NCBI GenBank assembly: GCA_031286305.1
Contig: JAITUM010000078.1
Location: 1 to 38,148, forward strand
Direction of reading: 5' to 3'
DNA length: 38,148 bases
DNA from: Candidatus Fibrimonadaceae bacterium
GTDB lineage: Bacteria; Fibrobacterota; Fibrobacteria; Fibrobacterales; Fibrobacteraceae
Below, one piece after another: positions 23,484-31,218 of this stretch. Each line of letters begins with the position of its first letter. Within the stretch, counting starts at the first letter, position 1. Below the pieces are notes generated by a model, which did no database searches, was not told the origin of the DNA, and worked only from the letters and a program-made list of their open reading frames with translations. Both the position numbers and the translations under genes were made by a program.

Positions 23484-23593
23484 ATTGTCTGAATCAGAAT
23501 TGGCCAGGATTACCAAAATTTACAGAATTTTACCACAGCACTCTGCAAATTCTGAGAATTTTAAAAATTCTGGCCAATTCTGATTCAGACAAT
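23484..23593. repeat. MITE-like element with perfect 24-bp inverted repeats
   Basis: The left arm at 23484-23507 (ATTGTCTGAATCAGAATTGG plus CCAG) and the right arm at 23570-23593 are exact reverse complements. They are separated by a 62-base AT-rich loop containing repeated CAGAATTTTA-like pieces. The element ends 2 bases before the ATG of a truncated gene. The ATTGTCTGAATCAGAATT motif recurs as small palindromes in several bacterial phyla. Confidence 0.85.
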
Positions 23594-23595
23594 AG

Positions 23596-23970
23596 ATGGC
23601 AGATAGGAGCCCTACTTTGAGCGGTTATGAGGAGTTTATCTCTGTTATAAGGGACAATTTGAAGTCTATGAATTTGAGGGATGCCATTAGGATTGCTATA
23701 AGAGATTGCATTAGCCGCAATATTTTAGTATATTTCCTTAAGAGGCACGGTTCGGAGGTTGAGAATATGCTGCTTACAGAATGGAATTGGGACGATGCGA
23801 AGTCTGTTTGGCAAGAGGAAGCTCGGGAAACAGGCTGGGAAGAAGGTCTCAAGCAAGGCGTGATAGAAGGCCGCAACGAGGGTCGCGAAGAACGGACTAG
23901 AGAGCTATTTTCCCTTTGGGAGAGCGGCGTTTCTTTGACCGAAGCGAAGCAAAGGTTTGGGTTATTATAA
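23596..23970 (+). pseudogene. C-terminal fragment of an Rpn-family (PD-(D/E)XK) recombination-promoting nuclease
   Basis: The 124-residue frame matches the C-terminal third of Rpn/'putative transposase' proteins. It has a helical LRDAIRIAIRDCISRNILVYF and FLKRHGSEVENMLLTEWNWD. A Gly/Glu/Arg-rich coil (GWEEGLKQGVIEGRNEGREE) and a short helix-turn end at GVSLTEAKQRFGLL. The nuclease core, normally about 200 residues upstream, is missing, and its place is taken by the 24-bp inverted-repeat element. The fragment is probably non-functional as a nuclease. No promoter or Shine-Dalgarno of its own is evident. Confidence 0.75.
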
Positions 23971-24002
23971 CACCCCTTCCGCTTGGTATTATTTGTTGGT
24001 AA

Positions 24003-24085
24003 GTACATTGCACAAGGGCAGCCACGACTAGCTGCCCCAACACCCTTCCCGCTGGACATTTCGCTGGTGAATCGCCAAAGGCGAG
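24003..24085. repeat. Partial GC-rich dispersed repeat with two hairpins
   Basis: ACATTGCACAAGGGCAG repeats a segment of copy A (23252-23270). It contains the stem GGGCAGC (24016-24022)/GCTGCCC (24031-24037), and a second stem TCGCC (24072-24076)/GGCGA (24080-24084) follows. It lies between two convergent genes and could act as a bidirectional terminator, although no long T tract follows. Confidence 0.6.
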
Positions 24086-24117
24086 TATACCCTAAACTAG
24101 GCAATGGGGCTAGCAAG

Positions 24118-25605
24118 TTACCTTGCTAATCTAAACGTTTTCCCGTTCACATTTACCAAATATACGCCTTTTGGTAGGTGTGCAACGGATACGCTTTCGT
24201 TAGGATGTACGGTGCGGTTCATTAAAACTTTGCCGTTCATGCTGAACATGCGCACTGTTTCGGGTTTGGTTATGCCCTGAATTTGGAAGCTTCCGGAGCC
24301 GTTTAACAAACGAATGTTTTGGGCTATTACAGGAGCTTGGGGGATAGTTGGAGTTACAAAATCCGGTTCTTCTTCGGTGTTCCACACTTTCAAACGGTAA
24401 TCGCCGGCACTAAACTCCCAATAATCCGTTACAACAATGTAATAGATACCGTTTTCTTCGGCTGTAAGTTCCAGGTAGGAGTCCGCCCAAGAATCATCGT
24501 CACAAGCATCACTGTCGTAATATTCATCAACATGGCGGCAATCGTCATTCTCAAGCACTAGGGAATACCCATCAGCTGTTGCTTTGTAAATATACAGGTA
24601 AGAATCGCCATTTGGTCTTGAGGAACGTATTTTAATATGATCATCTTCTTGCAACTCTATTTTGTATGAAACAGCAAAATATTTTCCATCGGTTTCCCTA
24701 AAATAAGGCTCTACATCATCGTTACCTATTACCAAATCAGTCAATTCGCCGCCAGTGGAAAAAGACAATTCGCTTTTGTACTCTATGCTTTTTTCAGTTT
24801 TGTCTAGCAACTCTGCTAGGCTGATAGGTTCTCCTATTTCTTTCACTATTATGGTGTAACCCAATAAATTGTTTTCAAGGTCCCCTAATAAAATGCGTAT
24901 TATCCCATCTTCAGCAGCTTCATAAGTGCCTACTATGGTAAATTCAGTGCCATCCATATAATCATGAGAGCCACCTATAGCATCATCCATATTATCCTCT
25001 GCAAAGAGAGAGAAGGCCACTATCGTCTCTACAGGTTCACTTGCTGTATATCGGACAGTTATTTTATATGTTTTGCCTTCTTCCACATCAATGCTGTAAC
25101 CTTTTCCGGAAAAAACATCACCATAAGAGTCTAATATATTGCTTTGAAGCGTTCCGGAAGAGCCTTCGGCTGGCAAAGCTGGGTAATCCAGTTCTGTATA
25201 ATTGATAGGTCCTACATGCTCTTCTACGATTAGCTCGTAATCCAAGGCTTTACTTTCGCTTCCTGTCAGCACAATGCGCATTGTACCGGTTTCGGTGATG
25301 ACAAAAGAATAGACTGTAATTGTCACAGAACCACTACCACAATCATCATAGCTTAATCCGTCATCCCAATCATCCATATCCAAATAGATGAACCCACAAG
25401 TCTCACCAGTCGCTGTGTATTCGACAGTTGCCTTGTAAGTTTTTCCTTCCAGCACATTGATGTTGTAAGTTTTATCACCGTCTATTGGAAGCGTTCCTTG
25501 GGATGGTTCGCCAAGCGTGAGAAGGTCTTGCGCCTGCAATGTGACGGTTGAACATAGGATTATGGTCAAAAATGCCATAATTTTGGGGAAAGTGAAGATC
25601 TTCAT
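24118..25605 (-). CDS. Secreted multidomain protein with type IX secretion (Por) C-terminal sorting domain
   Basis: The 495-residue protein has a Sec signal FPKIMAFLTIILCSTVTLQA before QD. Two related beta-rich modules (about 30-130 and 145-250) share the pattern GTL...YxIxVxEGKTYKxTVxYTA. A third (about 265-410) has an acidic Asp-rich loop with Cys pairs and ends ADSYLELTAEENGIYYIVVT, resembling pre-peptidase C-terminal-like domains. The last 70 residues (FQIQGITKPETVRMFSMNGK, then HLPKGVYLVNVNGKTFRLA) are a typical T9SS sorting tail, so the protein is exported or surface-attached. No catalytic domain is recognised. AAGGAG precedes the ATG, and TACATT at 25648 to 25643 is a probable -10 with a leader of about 30 bases. 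Confidence 0.82.
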   Translation of the reverse strand: MKIFTFPKIMAFLTIILCSTVTLQAQDLLTLGEPSQGTLPIDGDKTYNINVLEGKTYKATVEYTATGETCGFIYLDMDDWDDGLSYDDCGSGSVTITVYSFVITETGTMRIVLTGSESKALDYELIVEEHVGPINYTELDYPALPAEGSSGTLQSNILDSYGDVFSGKGYSIDVEEGKTYKITVRYTASEPVETIVAFSLFAEDNMDDAIGGSHDYMDGTEFTIVGTYEAAEDGIIRILLGDLENNLLGYTIIVKEIGEPISLAELLDKTEKSIEYKSELSFSTGGELTDLVIGNDDVEPYFRETDGKYFAVSYKIELQEDDHIKIRSSRPNGDSYLYIYKATADGYSLVLENDDCRHVDEYYDSDACDDDSWADSYLELTAEENGIYYIVVTDYWEFSAGDYRLKVWNTEEEPDFVTPTIPQAPVIAQNIRLLNGSGSFQIQGITKPETVRMFSMNGKVLMNRTVHPNESVSVAHLPKGVYLVNVNGKTFRLAR

Positions 25606-25650
25606 AATTGATTCTCCTTGTTAGTTTTGTTACCTGCAACCAAATGTAGC
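25606..25650 (-). promoter_or_regulatory. Promoter and Shine-Dalgarno of the T9SS-tailed protein gene
   Basis: On the minus strand TACATT (25648 to 25643) is followed by a leader with AAGGAG about 9 bases before ATG 25605. This gene has a conventional leader, unlike most first genes in the window. Confidence 0.4.
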
Positions 25651-25704
25651 AAACTTCAAAGCAAATGTCAAGGGTGTTTCAACTTTTCGTCAATTTCCCG
25701 TCAA

Positions 25705-25722
25705 TTTTCTACCTTATCCCCG
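25705..25722 (+). promoter_or_regulatory. Leaderless-type promoter of rsmI
   Basis: TTTTCTACCTT contains the -10-like TACCTT at 25710-25715, 7 bases before ATG 25723. No Shine-Dalgarno is present. Confidence 0.5.
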
Positions 25723-26445
25723 ATGTTCAAAAAGAACCCATACACTCTTTATATAGTTAGCACCCCTATAGGGAACTTGGAAGATATGACTTTCAGAGCG
25801 GTGAGGGTGTTAAAAGAAGCAACGCTTATTTTGGCGGAAGATACCCGTCACAGCAAGGTATTATTGGAACATTACGGTATTTCAACAAAAACGGAAAGTT
25901 ATCACGATTTTAACAAAGAAAAAGTGACACCCAAATATGTGGAATACTTAAAAAATACCGGCGATATAGCTCTTGTGTGCGATGCAGGAACACCCGGCAT
26001 AGCAGACCCGGCCTTTAATTTGGTTAGAGCGGCAAAACAAGAACAAATTCCTGTGCGAGCAATTCCGGGAGCAAACGCCTTGCTAACCGCTTTGGTGACC
26101 TGCGGTTTTGCAACGGATAAATTTAGATTTGAAAATTTTTCCCCCAAAAAAAGTGCACAAAGGAAACATCTTTTGCAAAAACTTAAAGATAGCGGTGATA
26201 GCACCTTAATTTTTTATGCAAGCCCTCATAATTTGGTAAAATTTCTGAACGAAATAAAAGAAGTTTATGGCGAAGTAAAGGTAGCTTTAATGAGAGAGCT
26301 AACAAAAAAATTTGAAGAACACCTGATAGGCACCCCAAGCGAGCTTCTAGAGCATTATAAAAACTCCAACCCAAAAGGCGAGTTTGTGCTTCTAATAAAT
26401 AAAATTGAGAATGGAGAATGGAGAATTGAAAATGGAGAGAGATAG
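25723..26445 (+). CDS. rsmI: 16S rRNA (cytidine-2'-O)-methyltransferase RsmI
   Basis: RsmI 2'-O-methylates C1402 of 16S rRNA using SAM. The 240-residue protein shows the tetrapyrrole-methylase-fold motifs LYIVSTPIGNLEDMTFRAV (about 9-27), LAEDTRHSKVLLEHYGI, VCDAGTPGIADPAFNLV and AIPGANALLTALV. ATG 25723 is chosen over the 25618 start because a TACCTT box lies 8 bases upstream and the longer start adds 35 atypical residues. The last 14 residues (ENGEWRIENGER region) are encoded by the invading palindromic repeat and extend the natural end near LLINK. The protein is a little shorter than the ~280-residue norm because it lacks the usual C-terminal extension. Confidence 0.93.
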   Translation: MFKKNPYTLYIVSTPIGNLEDMTFRAVRVLKEATLILAEDTRHSKVLLEHYGISTKTESYHDFNKEKVTPKYVEYLKNTGDIALVCDAGTPGIADPAFNLVRAAKQEQIPVRAIPGANALLTALVTCGFATDKFRFENFSPKKSAQRKHLLQKLKDSGDSTLIFYASPHNLVKFLNEIKEVYGEVKVALMRELTKKFEEHLIGTPSELLEHYKNSNPKGEFVLLINKIENGEWRIENGER

Positions 26446-26538
26446 AATTGAGAATGGAGAATTGAGAATGGAGAATAGCTTCACAAATAGCGGCTCTTTC
26501 TGCAAAAATTCTCAATTCTCAATTCTCAATTCTCAATT
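26403..26538. repeat. Palindromic ATTCTCAATT-type repeat, copy 2
   Basis: GAGAATGGAGAATTG-type units from AATTGAG (26403) to about 26480, loop CACAAATAGCGGCTCTTTCTGC, then AAATTCTCAATTCTCAATTC to TCAATT at 26538. It has the same arms and loop motif as copy 1 (16476-16589). It spans the end of rsmI and the beginning of the following lipoprotein gene. Confidence 0.87.
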
Positions 26539-28309
26539 AAGCAAAACGCTCTGTATTCTAATAATAATCGGGGTTCAGACAATATTGTCTTGTGCTACTG
26601 TTGCGCCTCCTTCCGGTGGTCCTGAAGATAAGTTGCCGCCTAGAGTTAGCGGCTCAACGCTTGTTCCCAATTCTAGGAACCAAAGCGTAAATTTAGATTT
26701 AACCTTGCAATTTGATGAATGGATAATTCAAAAACCACCAAGCGGAGCGGTTGCAATTTCGCCTCCGATTTCCGGCAGGTTACAAATAAAAGCTAAGGGC
26801 GATAAACTGCGCATTTACTCCACCGAACCCTTGGACTCCAACACAACCTATACGCTCACAGTCACAAATGCCATAAAAGATTTGCGTAATAATCCGCTTG
26901 AAAAACCTTTTCAAATTTTATTTTCCACAGGAGATATTTTAGATAGTTTGCAAACAGACTTCTCAGTGCTGCTTCATGATTCCTTGACTAGAAAAAAGAA
27001 ATTCCCCGTTGTTGCATTTTATCCTATAGGTGAAGTTCGTGCTCAGAAAAAATATTTGGAAAGATTTAGAGATTCCACGCTCACCGCAGACATAGACACA
27101 TTTCCAAACATAACAAGAGAAATTCCGCTATACATTGCTCAGGCAGATAGCCTTGGGAAAGGAACTTTGCAAGGAATGCAGGCCGGCACATATTTAGCCG
27201 TAGCTTTTTTGGATGAAAACAATAACCAAAGACTGAATGTAGAGACTGAAATTGCCGGTATTGCAAATTTTCCTTTTGAATTAACCGAAGAAAAAAAACT
27301 GCTCCGATTTTCCCTTGGAGACTTGGACACATCTTCCGTGACTTTGGAGGCGGTTACGCAAAGAGGCAACAGAGAAATTGAACTTGCTTTTTCACGAAAC
27401 ATTGTTTTAGATTCTTTGTTTTTGCAAAAAGATAATTGCTTTTTTACAACACTTTCAAAAGACACTATTTTCCATTCCGATTTTTATACCGAGCCTAATA
27501 ATAAAAATACCGTATTAGTGATAGACGGGTTAAGAAACGACACGCTCTACACAGCTACTTGCCTTTATGCCCGCGATTCTTTGGGAAGGATGCTGGACAC
27601 AACTCGCAACACTGCAAAGTTCAGGTTCAAAAGAATTCCGGATAATGAAGTTCCTCCTACAACCATTTCTAAGATGGAACCATCTTCGAGAACAGCTACA
27701 GATTTTTTGCCCGGGCATCCCATAAAACTGTATTTCAACCGCCCTGTTTCAGCAGACACCTTGCAGTTTCGCATTTATGTAAATGAAGATAGCGTTAATG
27801 TGGAGGTGAAGCAGATTGACGCTATTCATTTGGAAATTTACTCAAATCCACCATTTGGAACGGACTCCAAAATCAAACTTGATCAAGTTATAAAAGACAC
27901 GATTGTTGATACATTGTTCAGAGAAAGAACTTTGGTGCAGTTCAGCACTATTTCGAGGTTGAAGCTAGCTTCTTTGAAAGGCAATATCCCGGGCGGCAAT
28001 GCGCAAACAATAGTAGTTTTGCAAGAAACAACTATTGATAGGGGCAGAAGAACGTCTATTAGAACGCTTGGGCGTGAGTTTAGCGCAAAATGCAATGAAG
28101 CTGGAGATTTTGAAATGGAAGGGTTGCCTGCGGGCACTTACAGGCTTTTGTATTTTAAAGATTTGAATGGAGACGGTCGTTTAAATTCCGGTTCTGTTTG
28201 GCCGCTTTCAGCCGGCGAGCCTTGGATCTCCCCCGAAGAAGAGCTTATACTCCCGGGCGGTGATGATAATTTTTTAAAAGAATTGATAAAAGATTTACCG
28301 AGCTTGTAG
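26468..28309 (+). CDS. Ig-like (Big_5) domain outer-membrane lipoprotein
   Basis: The lipoprotein of about 600 residues has signal TLCILIIIGVQTILSC and mature start ATVAPPSGGPEDKLPPRV, the recurrent beginning of Bacteroidetes/Fibrobacter Ig-like proteins. The first module (about 60-130) has the Big_5 pattern (LTLQFDEWI, then NTTYTLTVTNAIKDLRNNPL). A second Ig-like module follows around 390-470 (HPIKLYFNRPV, DSKIKLDQVIKDT). The C-terminus contains CNEAGDFEMEGLPAGTYRLL and FKDLNGDGRLNSG, a carboxypeptidase-regulatory-like fold with a calcium-type Asp loop. The start is uncertain: TTG 26405 and several ATGs all lie in the palindromic repeat. ATG 26468 is the first ATG after the rsmI stop. Probably a cell-surface structural or secretion-linked lipoprotein. 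Confidence 0.75.
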   Translation: MENSFTNSGSFCKNSQFSILNSQLSKTLCILIIIGVQTILSCATVAPPSGGPEDKLPPRVSGSTLVPNSRNQSVNLDLTLQFDEWIIQKPPSGAVAISPPISGRLQIKAKGDKLRIYSTEPLDSNTTYTLTVTNAIKDLRNNPLEKPFQILFSTGDILDSLQTDFSVLLHDSLTRKKKFPVVAFYPIGEVRAQKKYLERFRDSTLTADIDTFPNITREIPLYIAQADSLGKGTLQGMQAGTYLAVAFLDENNNQRLNVETEIAGIANFPFELTEEKKLLRFSLGDLDTSSVTLEAVTQRGNREIELAFSRNIVLDSLFLQKDNCFFTTLSKDTIFHSDFYTEPNNKNTVLVIDGLRNDTLYTATCLYARDSLGRMLDTTRNTAKFRFKRIPDNEVPPTTISKMEPSSRTATDFLPGHPIKLYFNRPVSADTLQFRIYVNEDSVNVEVKQIDAIHLEIYSNPPFGTDSKIKLDQVIKDTIVDTLFRERTLVQFSTISRLKLASLKGNIPGGNAQTIVVLQETTIDRGRRTSIRTLGREFSAKCNEAGDFEMEGLPAGTYRLLYFKDLNGDGRLNSGSVWPLSAGEPWISPEEELILPGGDDNFLKELIKDLPSL

Positions 28310-28459
28310 CGTTTATTTAAAATAGTGAGCGCTGAATTCAAATATTTGGGAGAAAGTTAGGTTCAAAGTAAATGAGAATATGGTAATTTATGTAATAATA
28401 GTTTTGTAGGAACTCCTATTTGCGGATATACAAAGTTGCTGACATTCATTTCGTTAATA

Positions 28460-28481
28460 AAATATTTACTAAATTACTTCC
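28460..28481 (+). promoter_or_regulatory. Leaderless-type promoter of the [FeFe]-hydrogenase gene
   Basis: TAAATT at 28470-28475 lies 6 bases before ATG 28482 in an AT-rich stretch, with no Shine-Dalgarno. The T tract preceding most copies of this motif is weaker here. Confidence 0.35.
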
Positions 28482-29909
28482 ATGGCCGCAAACAACGATC
28501 AATTAACTCGTCGCGAATTCTTAAAGAAAACTGCAATTTTTGGAGCGGGATTGCTGGTTTGCGGCGTGCAGGTTGGTCATGCTCGCGGACGTGAACGTGG
28601 GCGCGAACGTGGGGGACGTGGTCGAAATCGAGCCTTGCCTATTCATCCGGATAATCCGGCAATTCAGCTTCATGAAAATCGCTGCCGAAATTGCGGAGAC
28701 TGCCAAAAATTTTGTAGCAATACAATGGGTGTGTTCGGGCGGAATGTTCCATCGGGCGAAGAAGCTTGTATTTATTGCGGGCAATGTACATTATTATGCC
28801 CACGGGCAATTTCGGAGCGGTATCACTATTCAGCAGTTGCCAAAGCAATTGCCGACCCTGACAAAATTGTAATCGCATCTACGGCACCGGCAATTCGCGT
28901 TGCGCTGGGCGAAATGTATAGGCTTGCTCCCGGCACCAACGTTGAAGGAAAAATTGTAGCTTCGTTAAAAAGCCTCGGTGTAAATTATGTTCTTGACACA
29001 ACGTTTTCTGCCGATTTAACCGTTATGGAAGAAGCTGCGGAATTACTGTTGCGACTTGAAAATAGCGATGCAAAAAATCCGCTGCCAATGTTTACCAGTT
29101 GTTGCCCTGCATGGGTACGCTTTGTCAAATTATTTTATCCAAATCTCTTGCCGAATCTTTCTACCGCTAAAAGCCCAATGCAAATGCAAGGCGCATTAAC
29201 CAAAACTTATTTTGCACAAAAAATCGGAATAGATCCTGCGAAAATCGTTAATGTTGCTCTAATGCCCTGCACAGCAAAAAAGGCCGAAATATTGCTGCCA
29301 AAAACACGCGATGTAGATTTTGTTCTCACTAGCCGCGAACTTGCGTATTTGCTGAACGATAGCAAGATTGATTTTCTGCAAATGCAAAACGCACCATACG
29401 ATTCGCTGATGGGAACAGGAAGCGGCAGCGGTATGATTTTTGGAAACAGCGGTGGTGTTATGGAGGCGGCACTTAGAACGGCATATAAATTGCTGAACGA
29501 TAAAAATCCGCCAGACAACTTTTTCAATCTCAGTCCTATTCGTGGTTTTGACAACGTGCGGCGGGCAAGCGTTGATCTTGGCAAGCGCACATTGAATGTA
29601 GCGGTTGTTCACGGCGTAAATAATGCAAGGCCGCTTCTTGAATCAATACAGAATGGCACGCAAAAATTGGATTTTGTTGAGGTTATGGCATGTTCAGGCG
29701 GTTGCATTGGTGGTGGCGGGCAGCCTGTCAGCAAAATGAATGCGAAAAAATTGAAGCAACTTCGTCAGCAAGCATTGTATCAGCGTGATGCCAGTCAGGC
29801 AATTCGTTTAAGTTGCGATAATCCGGAAATTCAAACTATTTACAAGGAATTCCTTGGCAAGCCGCTTAGCAAAAAAGCGAAAGAACTTTTGCATGTGTCA
29901 GGGCATTGA
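28482..29909 (+). CDS. Tat-exported [FeFe]-hydrogenase with fused small subunit
   Basis: The 475-residue protein has a twin-arginine signal (TRREFLKK, Arg10-Arg11, then a hydrophobic stretch to about residue 33). An unusual Arg/Gly/Glu stretch RGRERGRERGGRGRNR follows (about 35-50). Two [4Fe-4S] ferredoxin motifs are Cys68/71/74/78 and Cys96/99/102/106. The H-cluster signatures TSCCPAW (205-211), MPCTAKKAE (261-269) and EVMACSGGCIGGGGQP (400-415) are all intact. The C-terminal QLRQQALYQRDASQAIRLS with the following ~40 residues is the Fe-hydrogenase small subunit, here fused. The layout corresponds to the periplasmic Desulfovibrio enzyme merged in one chain. H2 uptake or evolution outside the membrane is implied; HydEFG are not in the window. 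Confidence 0.93.
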   Translation: MAANNDQLTRREFLKKTAIFGAGLLVCGVQVGHARGRERGRERGGRGRNRALPIHPDNPAIQLHENRCRNCGDCQKFCSNTMGVFGRNVPSGEEACIYCGQCTLLCPRAISERYHYSAVAKAIADPDKIVIASTAPAIRVALGEMYRLAPGTNVEGKIVASLKSLGVNYVLDTTFSADLTVMEEAAELLLRLENSDAKNPLPMFTSCCPAWVRFVKLFYPNLLPNLSTAKSPMQMQGALTKTYFAQKIGIDPAKIVNVALMPCTAKKAEILLPKTRDVDFVLTSRELAYLLNDSKIDFLQMQNAPYDSLMGTGSGSGMIFGNSGGVMEAALRTAYKLLNDKNPPDNFFNLSPIRGFDNVRRASVDLGKRTLNVAVVHGVNNARPLLESIQNGTQKLDFVEVMACSGGCIGGGGQPVSKMNAKKLKQLRQQALYQRDASQAIRLSCDNPEIQTIYKEFLGKPLSKKAKELLHVSGH

Positions 29910-30223
29910 AATTAAATTTTATAGCTTTGCTTTTATCAGCTGTGCTGTGCTTGTTATGTGCTGTTTTTTGGGGAAAAATGGCGATTTTGAGCAAAAAACG
30001 CGGAATTCGAGGTTTTTTTTTGGGGTTTTTGAGGTAGAAAAGCGGCGAAATTTGCCTAAAAAGAGGGGTGGAGTGGAGAAATAAAAATAATTTGATATAG
30101 CAAGAATGGTGCCGCAATGCAGTATTGGTCAGCTTTTGGCTGTTTACCAGCGAAATGTAGAGCAGGAAGGGCATTGCAAAAAAAACAGCTAAATTTGCTC
30201 AAAAAACATGAACTTTAATTTTC
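29910..30223. other. AT-rich intergenic region with a nested stem
   Basis: No gene can be supported in this stretch. It has long G/T and A runs, then GCAATGC (30114-30120) pairing perfectly with GCATTGC (30171-30177). These enclose a smaller hairpin TGGTCAGC...GCTG...ACCA (about 30126-30150), and eight As follow. It might be a small structured RNA or a terminator acting on the opposite strand; evidence is weak. Confidence 0.3.
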
Positions 30224-30260
30224 TACATTCTAATTAGGTTTTAACTAGAGGTATTTTAAA
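30224..30260 (+). promoter_or_regulatory. Promoter and Shine-Dalgarno of the small-protein/retropepsin pair
   Basis: TTTTCTACATT with -10 TACATT at 30224-30229 is followed by a short leader with AGAGG at 30247-30251, 9 bases before GTG 30261. The Shine-Dalgarno supports the GTG start. Confidence 0.5.
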
Positions 30261-30497
30261 GTGCGTATCTTGCAAAAAGAAATTGAAACATACAACAAGT
30301 TTTTGCCAAGTTTATTGGACAAAAATGATGGACAGTATGTTTTGATTAAAGACGACAAACTAGTGGGTACTTTTGCCGACATAGGGGATGCTTTGGATAG
30401 GGGCTACGAGGAATTCGGAAAACCTCCTTTTTTAGTACGTAAAGTTTCTGCTGTTCCCGAAGTTCTAGATTTTTCCAATAATTTTTTAATAGCTTGA
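30261..30497 (+). CDS. Small conserved hypothetical protein (DUF5678-like) paired with a retropepsin-like protease
   Basis: The 78-residue protein begins RILQKEIETYNKFLPSLL, then GQYVLIKDDKLVGTFADIGD and GYEEFGKPPFLVRKV. The pattern 'YVLIKDDKLVGTF...ALDRGYEEFGKPPFLVR' resembles DUF5678-type proteins that occur upstream of clan AA aspartic proteases. It starts at GTG with a good Shine-Dalgarno and is followed after 4 bases by the protease gene. There is no signal peptide or membrane segment. The biochemical role is unknown; the steady pairing suggests a partner or substrate of the protease. Confidence 0.6.
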   Translation: MRILQKEIETYNKFLPSLLDKNDGQYVLIKDDKLVGTFADIGDALDRGYEEFGKPPFLVRKVSAVPEVLDFSNNFLIA

Positions 30498-30501
30498 ATA
30501 T

Positions 30502-30924
30502 ATGCCAATTATAAACATAAAATCGCAGAACTTAAAACGGGAAGGACCTGTTATGGACATTGTAGTTTCTGCATCAGAGAGAATGGCAAAAGGGAAACTC
30601 GGCTTGCCAACGGAAACAATATCATTAAAAGCTTTAATAGACACAGGGGCATCCTGTTCTGCGCTTAGTTCTGCTGTTATCAAACAATTAGCTCTTGAGC
30701 CTGTTGGCGAAAGTTTAATGAATACGCCTTCCCACTCAAAAGTTCCTTGTAAAATTTTTGACATAAGAATGATAATGCCAGACAATGTCAGGGTTAAATC
30801 AGTATTAGTTATAGAAGCTCCTTTAGAAGGGCAAAATATCCAATGCTTGATAGGCAGAGATATTTTAGGGTTGGGAATATTAGTTTATAACGGTCAAGAG
30901 GGGCTATTTTCACTTTCTTTTTAA
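30502..30924 (+). CDS. Retropepsin-like (clan AA) aspartic protease
   Basis: The 140-residue single-domain protein has LKALIDTGASCSALS (about 44-58), where Asp-Thr-Gly-Ala is the catalytic motif of retroviral-type aspartic proteases. A second hallmark is the hydrophobic-Gly psi-loop element QCLIGRDILGLGILVYNG. Such one-domain enzymes would act as homodimers with two DTGA motifs. No signal peptide or transmembrane segment is seen, so it is probably cytoplasmic. It is translated 4 bases after the small protein, as an evident two-gene unit. Substrates of these bacterial proteins are generally unknown. Confidence 0.8.
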   Translation: MPIINIKSQNLKREGPVMDIVVSASERMAKGKLGLPTETISLKALIDTGASCSALSSAVIKQLALEPVGESLMNTPSHSKVPCKIFDIRMIMPDNVRVKSVLVIEAPLEGQNIQCLIGRDILGLGILVYNGQEGLFSLSF

Positions 30925-30984
30925 GATTCTCATTGAAAAATAAGGGTAAAACATGCCTTTGTGTTTGTCCTAATTAGTCCTTCG

Positions 30985-31215
30985 GTTCACAGTAAGCGGT
31001 CACGGCGAGCCGCCCCTACATAGTCCGCATCGTCGCCGTTTTTTCGCATTTCTTTGCAACGTTGTCCAAAATCGGGGCGTTCCGCGGCGTTTGGTGAGCG
31101 TAGCCGAACCAGCCCCGCATTGGGGGTAGCGTAAAACGCCGTAGGGGCGTTGCGTGTCAACGCCCATGTGCAACGATGTTGCGCAAAGGCGGTTGCAGCG
31201 AGGGGGACACTCCCT
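30985..31215. repeat. GC-rich multi-hairpin dispersed repeat, copy B (inverted relative to copy A)
   Basis: Long stretches match the reverse complement of copy A: CCCCGCATTGGGGGTAGCG, GGCGGTTGCAGCGAGGGGG, and similar pieces containing GTAGGGGCG and TGTGCAACG. The left end (GAGCCGCCCCTACAT through CCGCATCGTCGCCGTTTTT) also occurs inverted at 37972-38010. It fills most of the 339-base gap between the protease gene and tex. A frame open through it fuses to tex but is not credible as tex coding sequence. Confidence 0.82.
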
Positions 31216-31218
31216 CTA

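Noticed and set aside
25618-25722. N-terminal extension of RsmI
   Set aside because: The natural RsmI start is MFKKNPYTLYIVSTPIGN, and a promoter box lies directly upstream of ATG 25723.
29866-30174. Minus-strand frame in the gap after the hydrogenase gene
   Set aside because: No Shine-Dalgarno or promoter, composition driven by A/T runs, and overlap with the hydrogenase 3' end.
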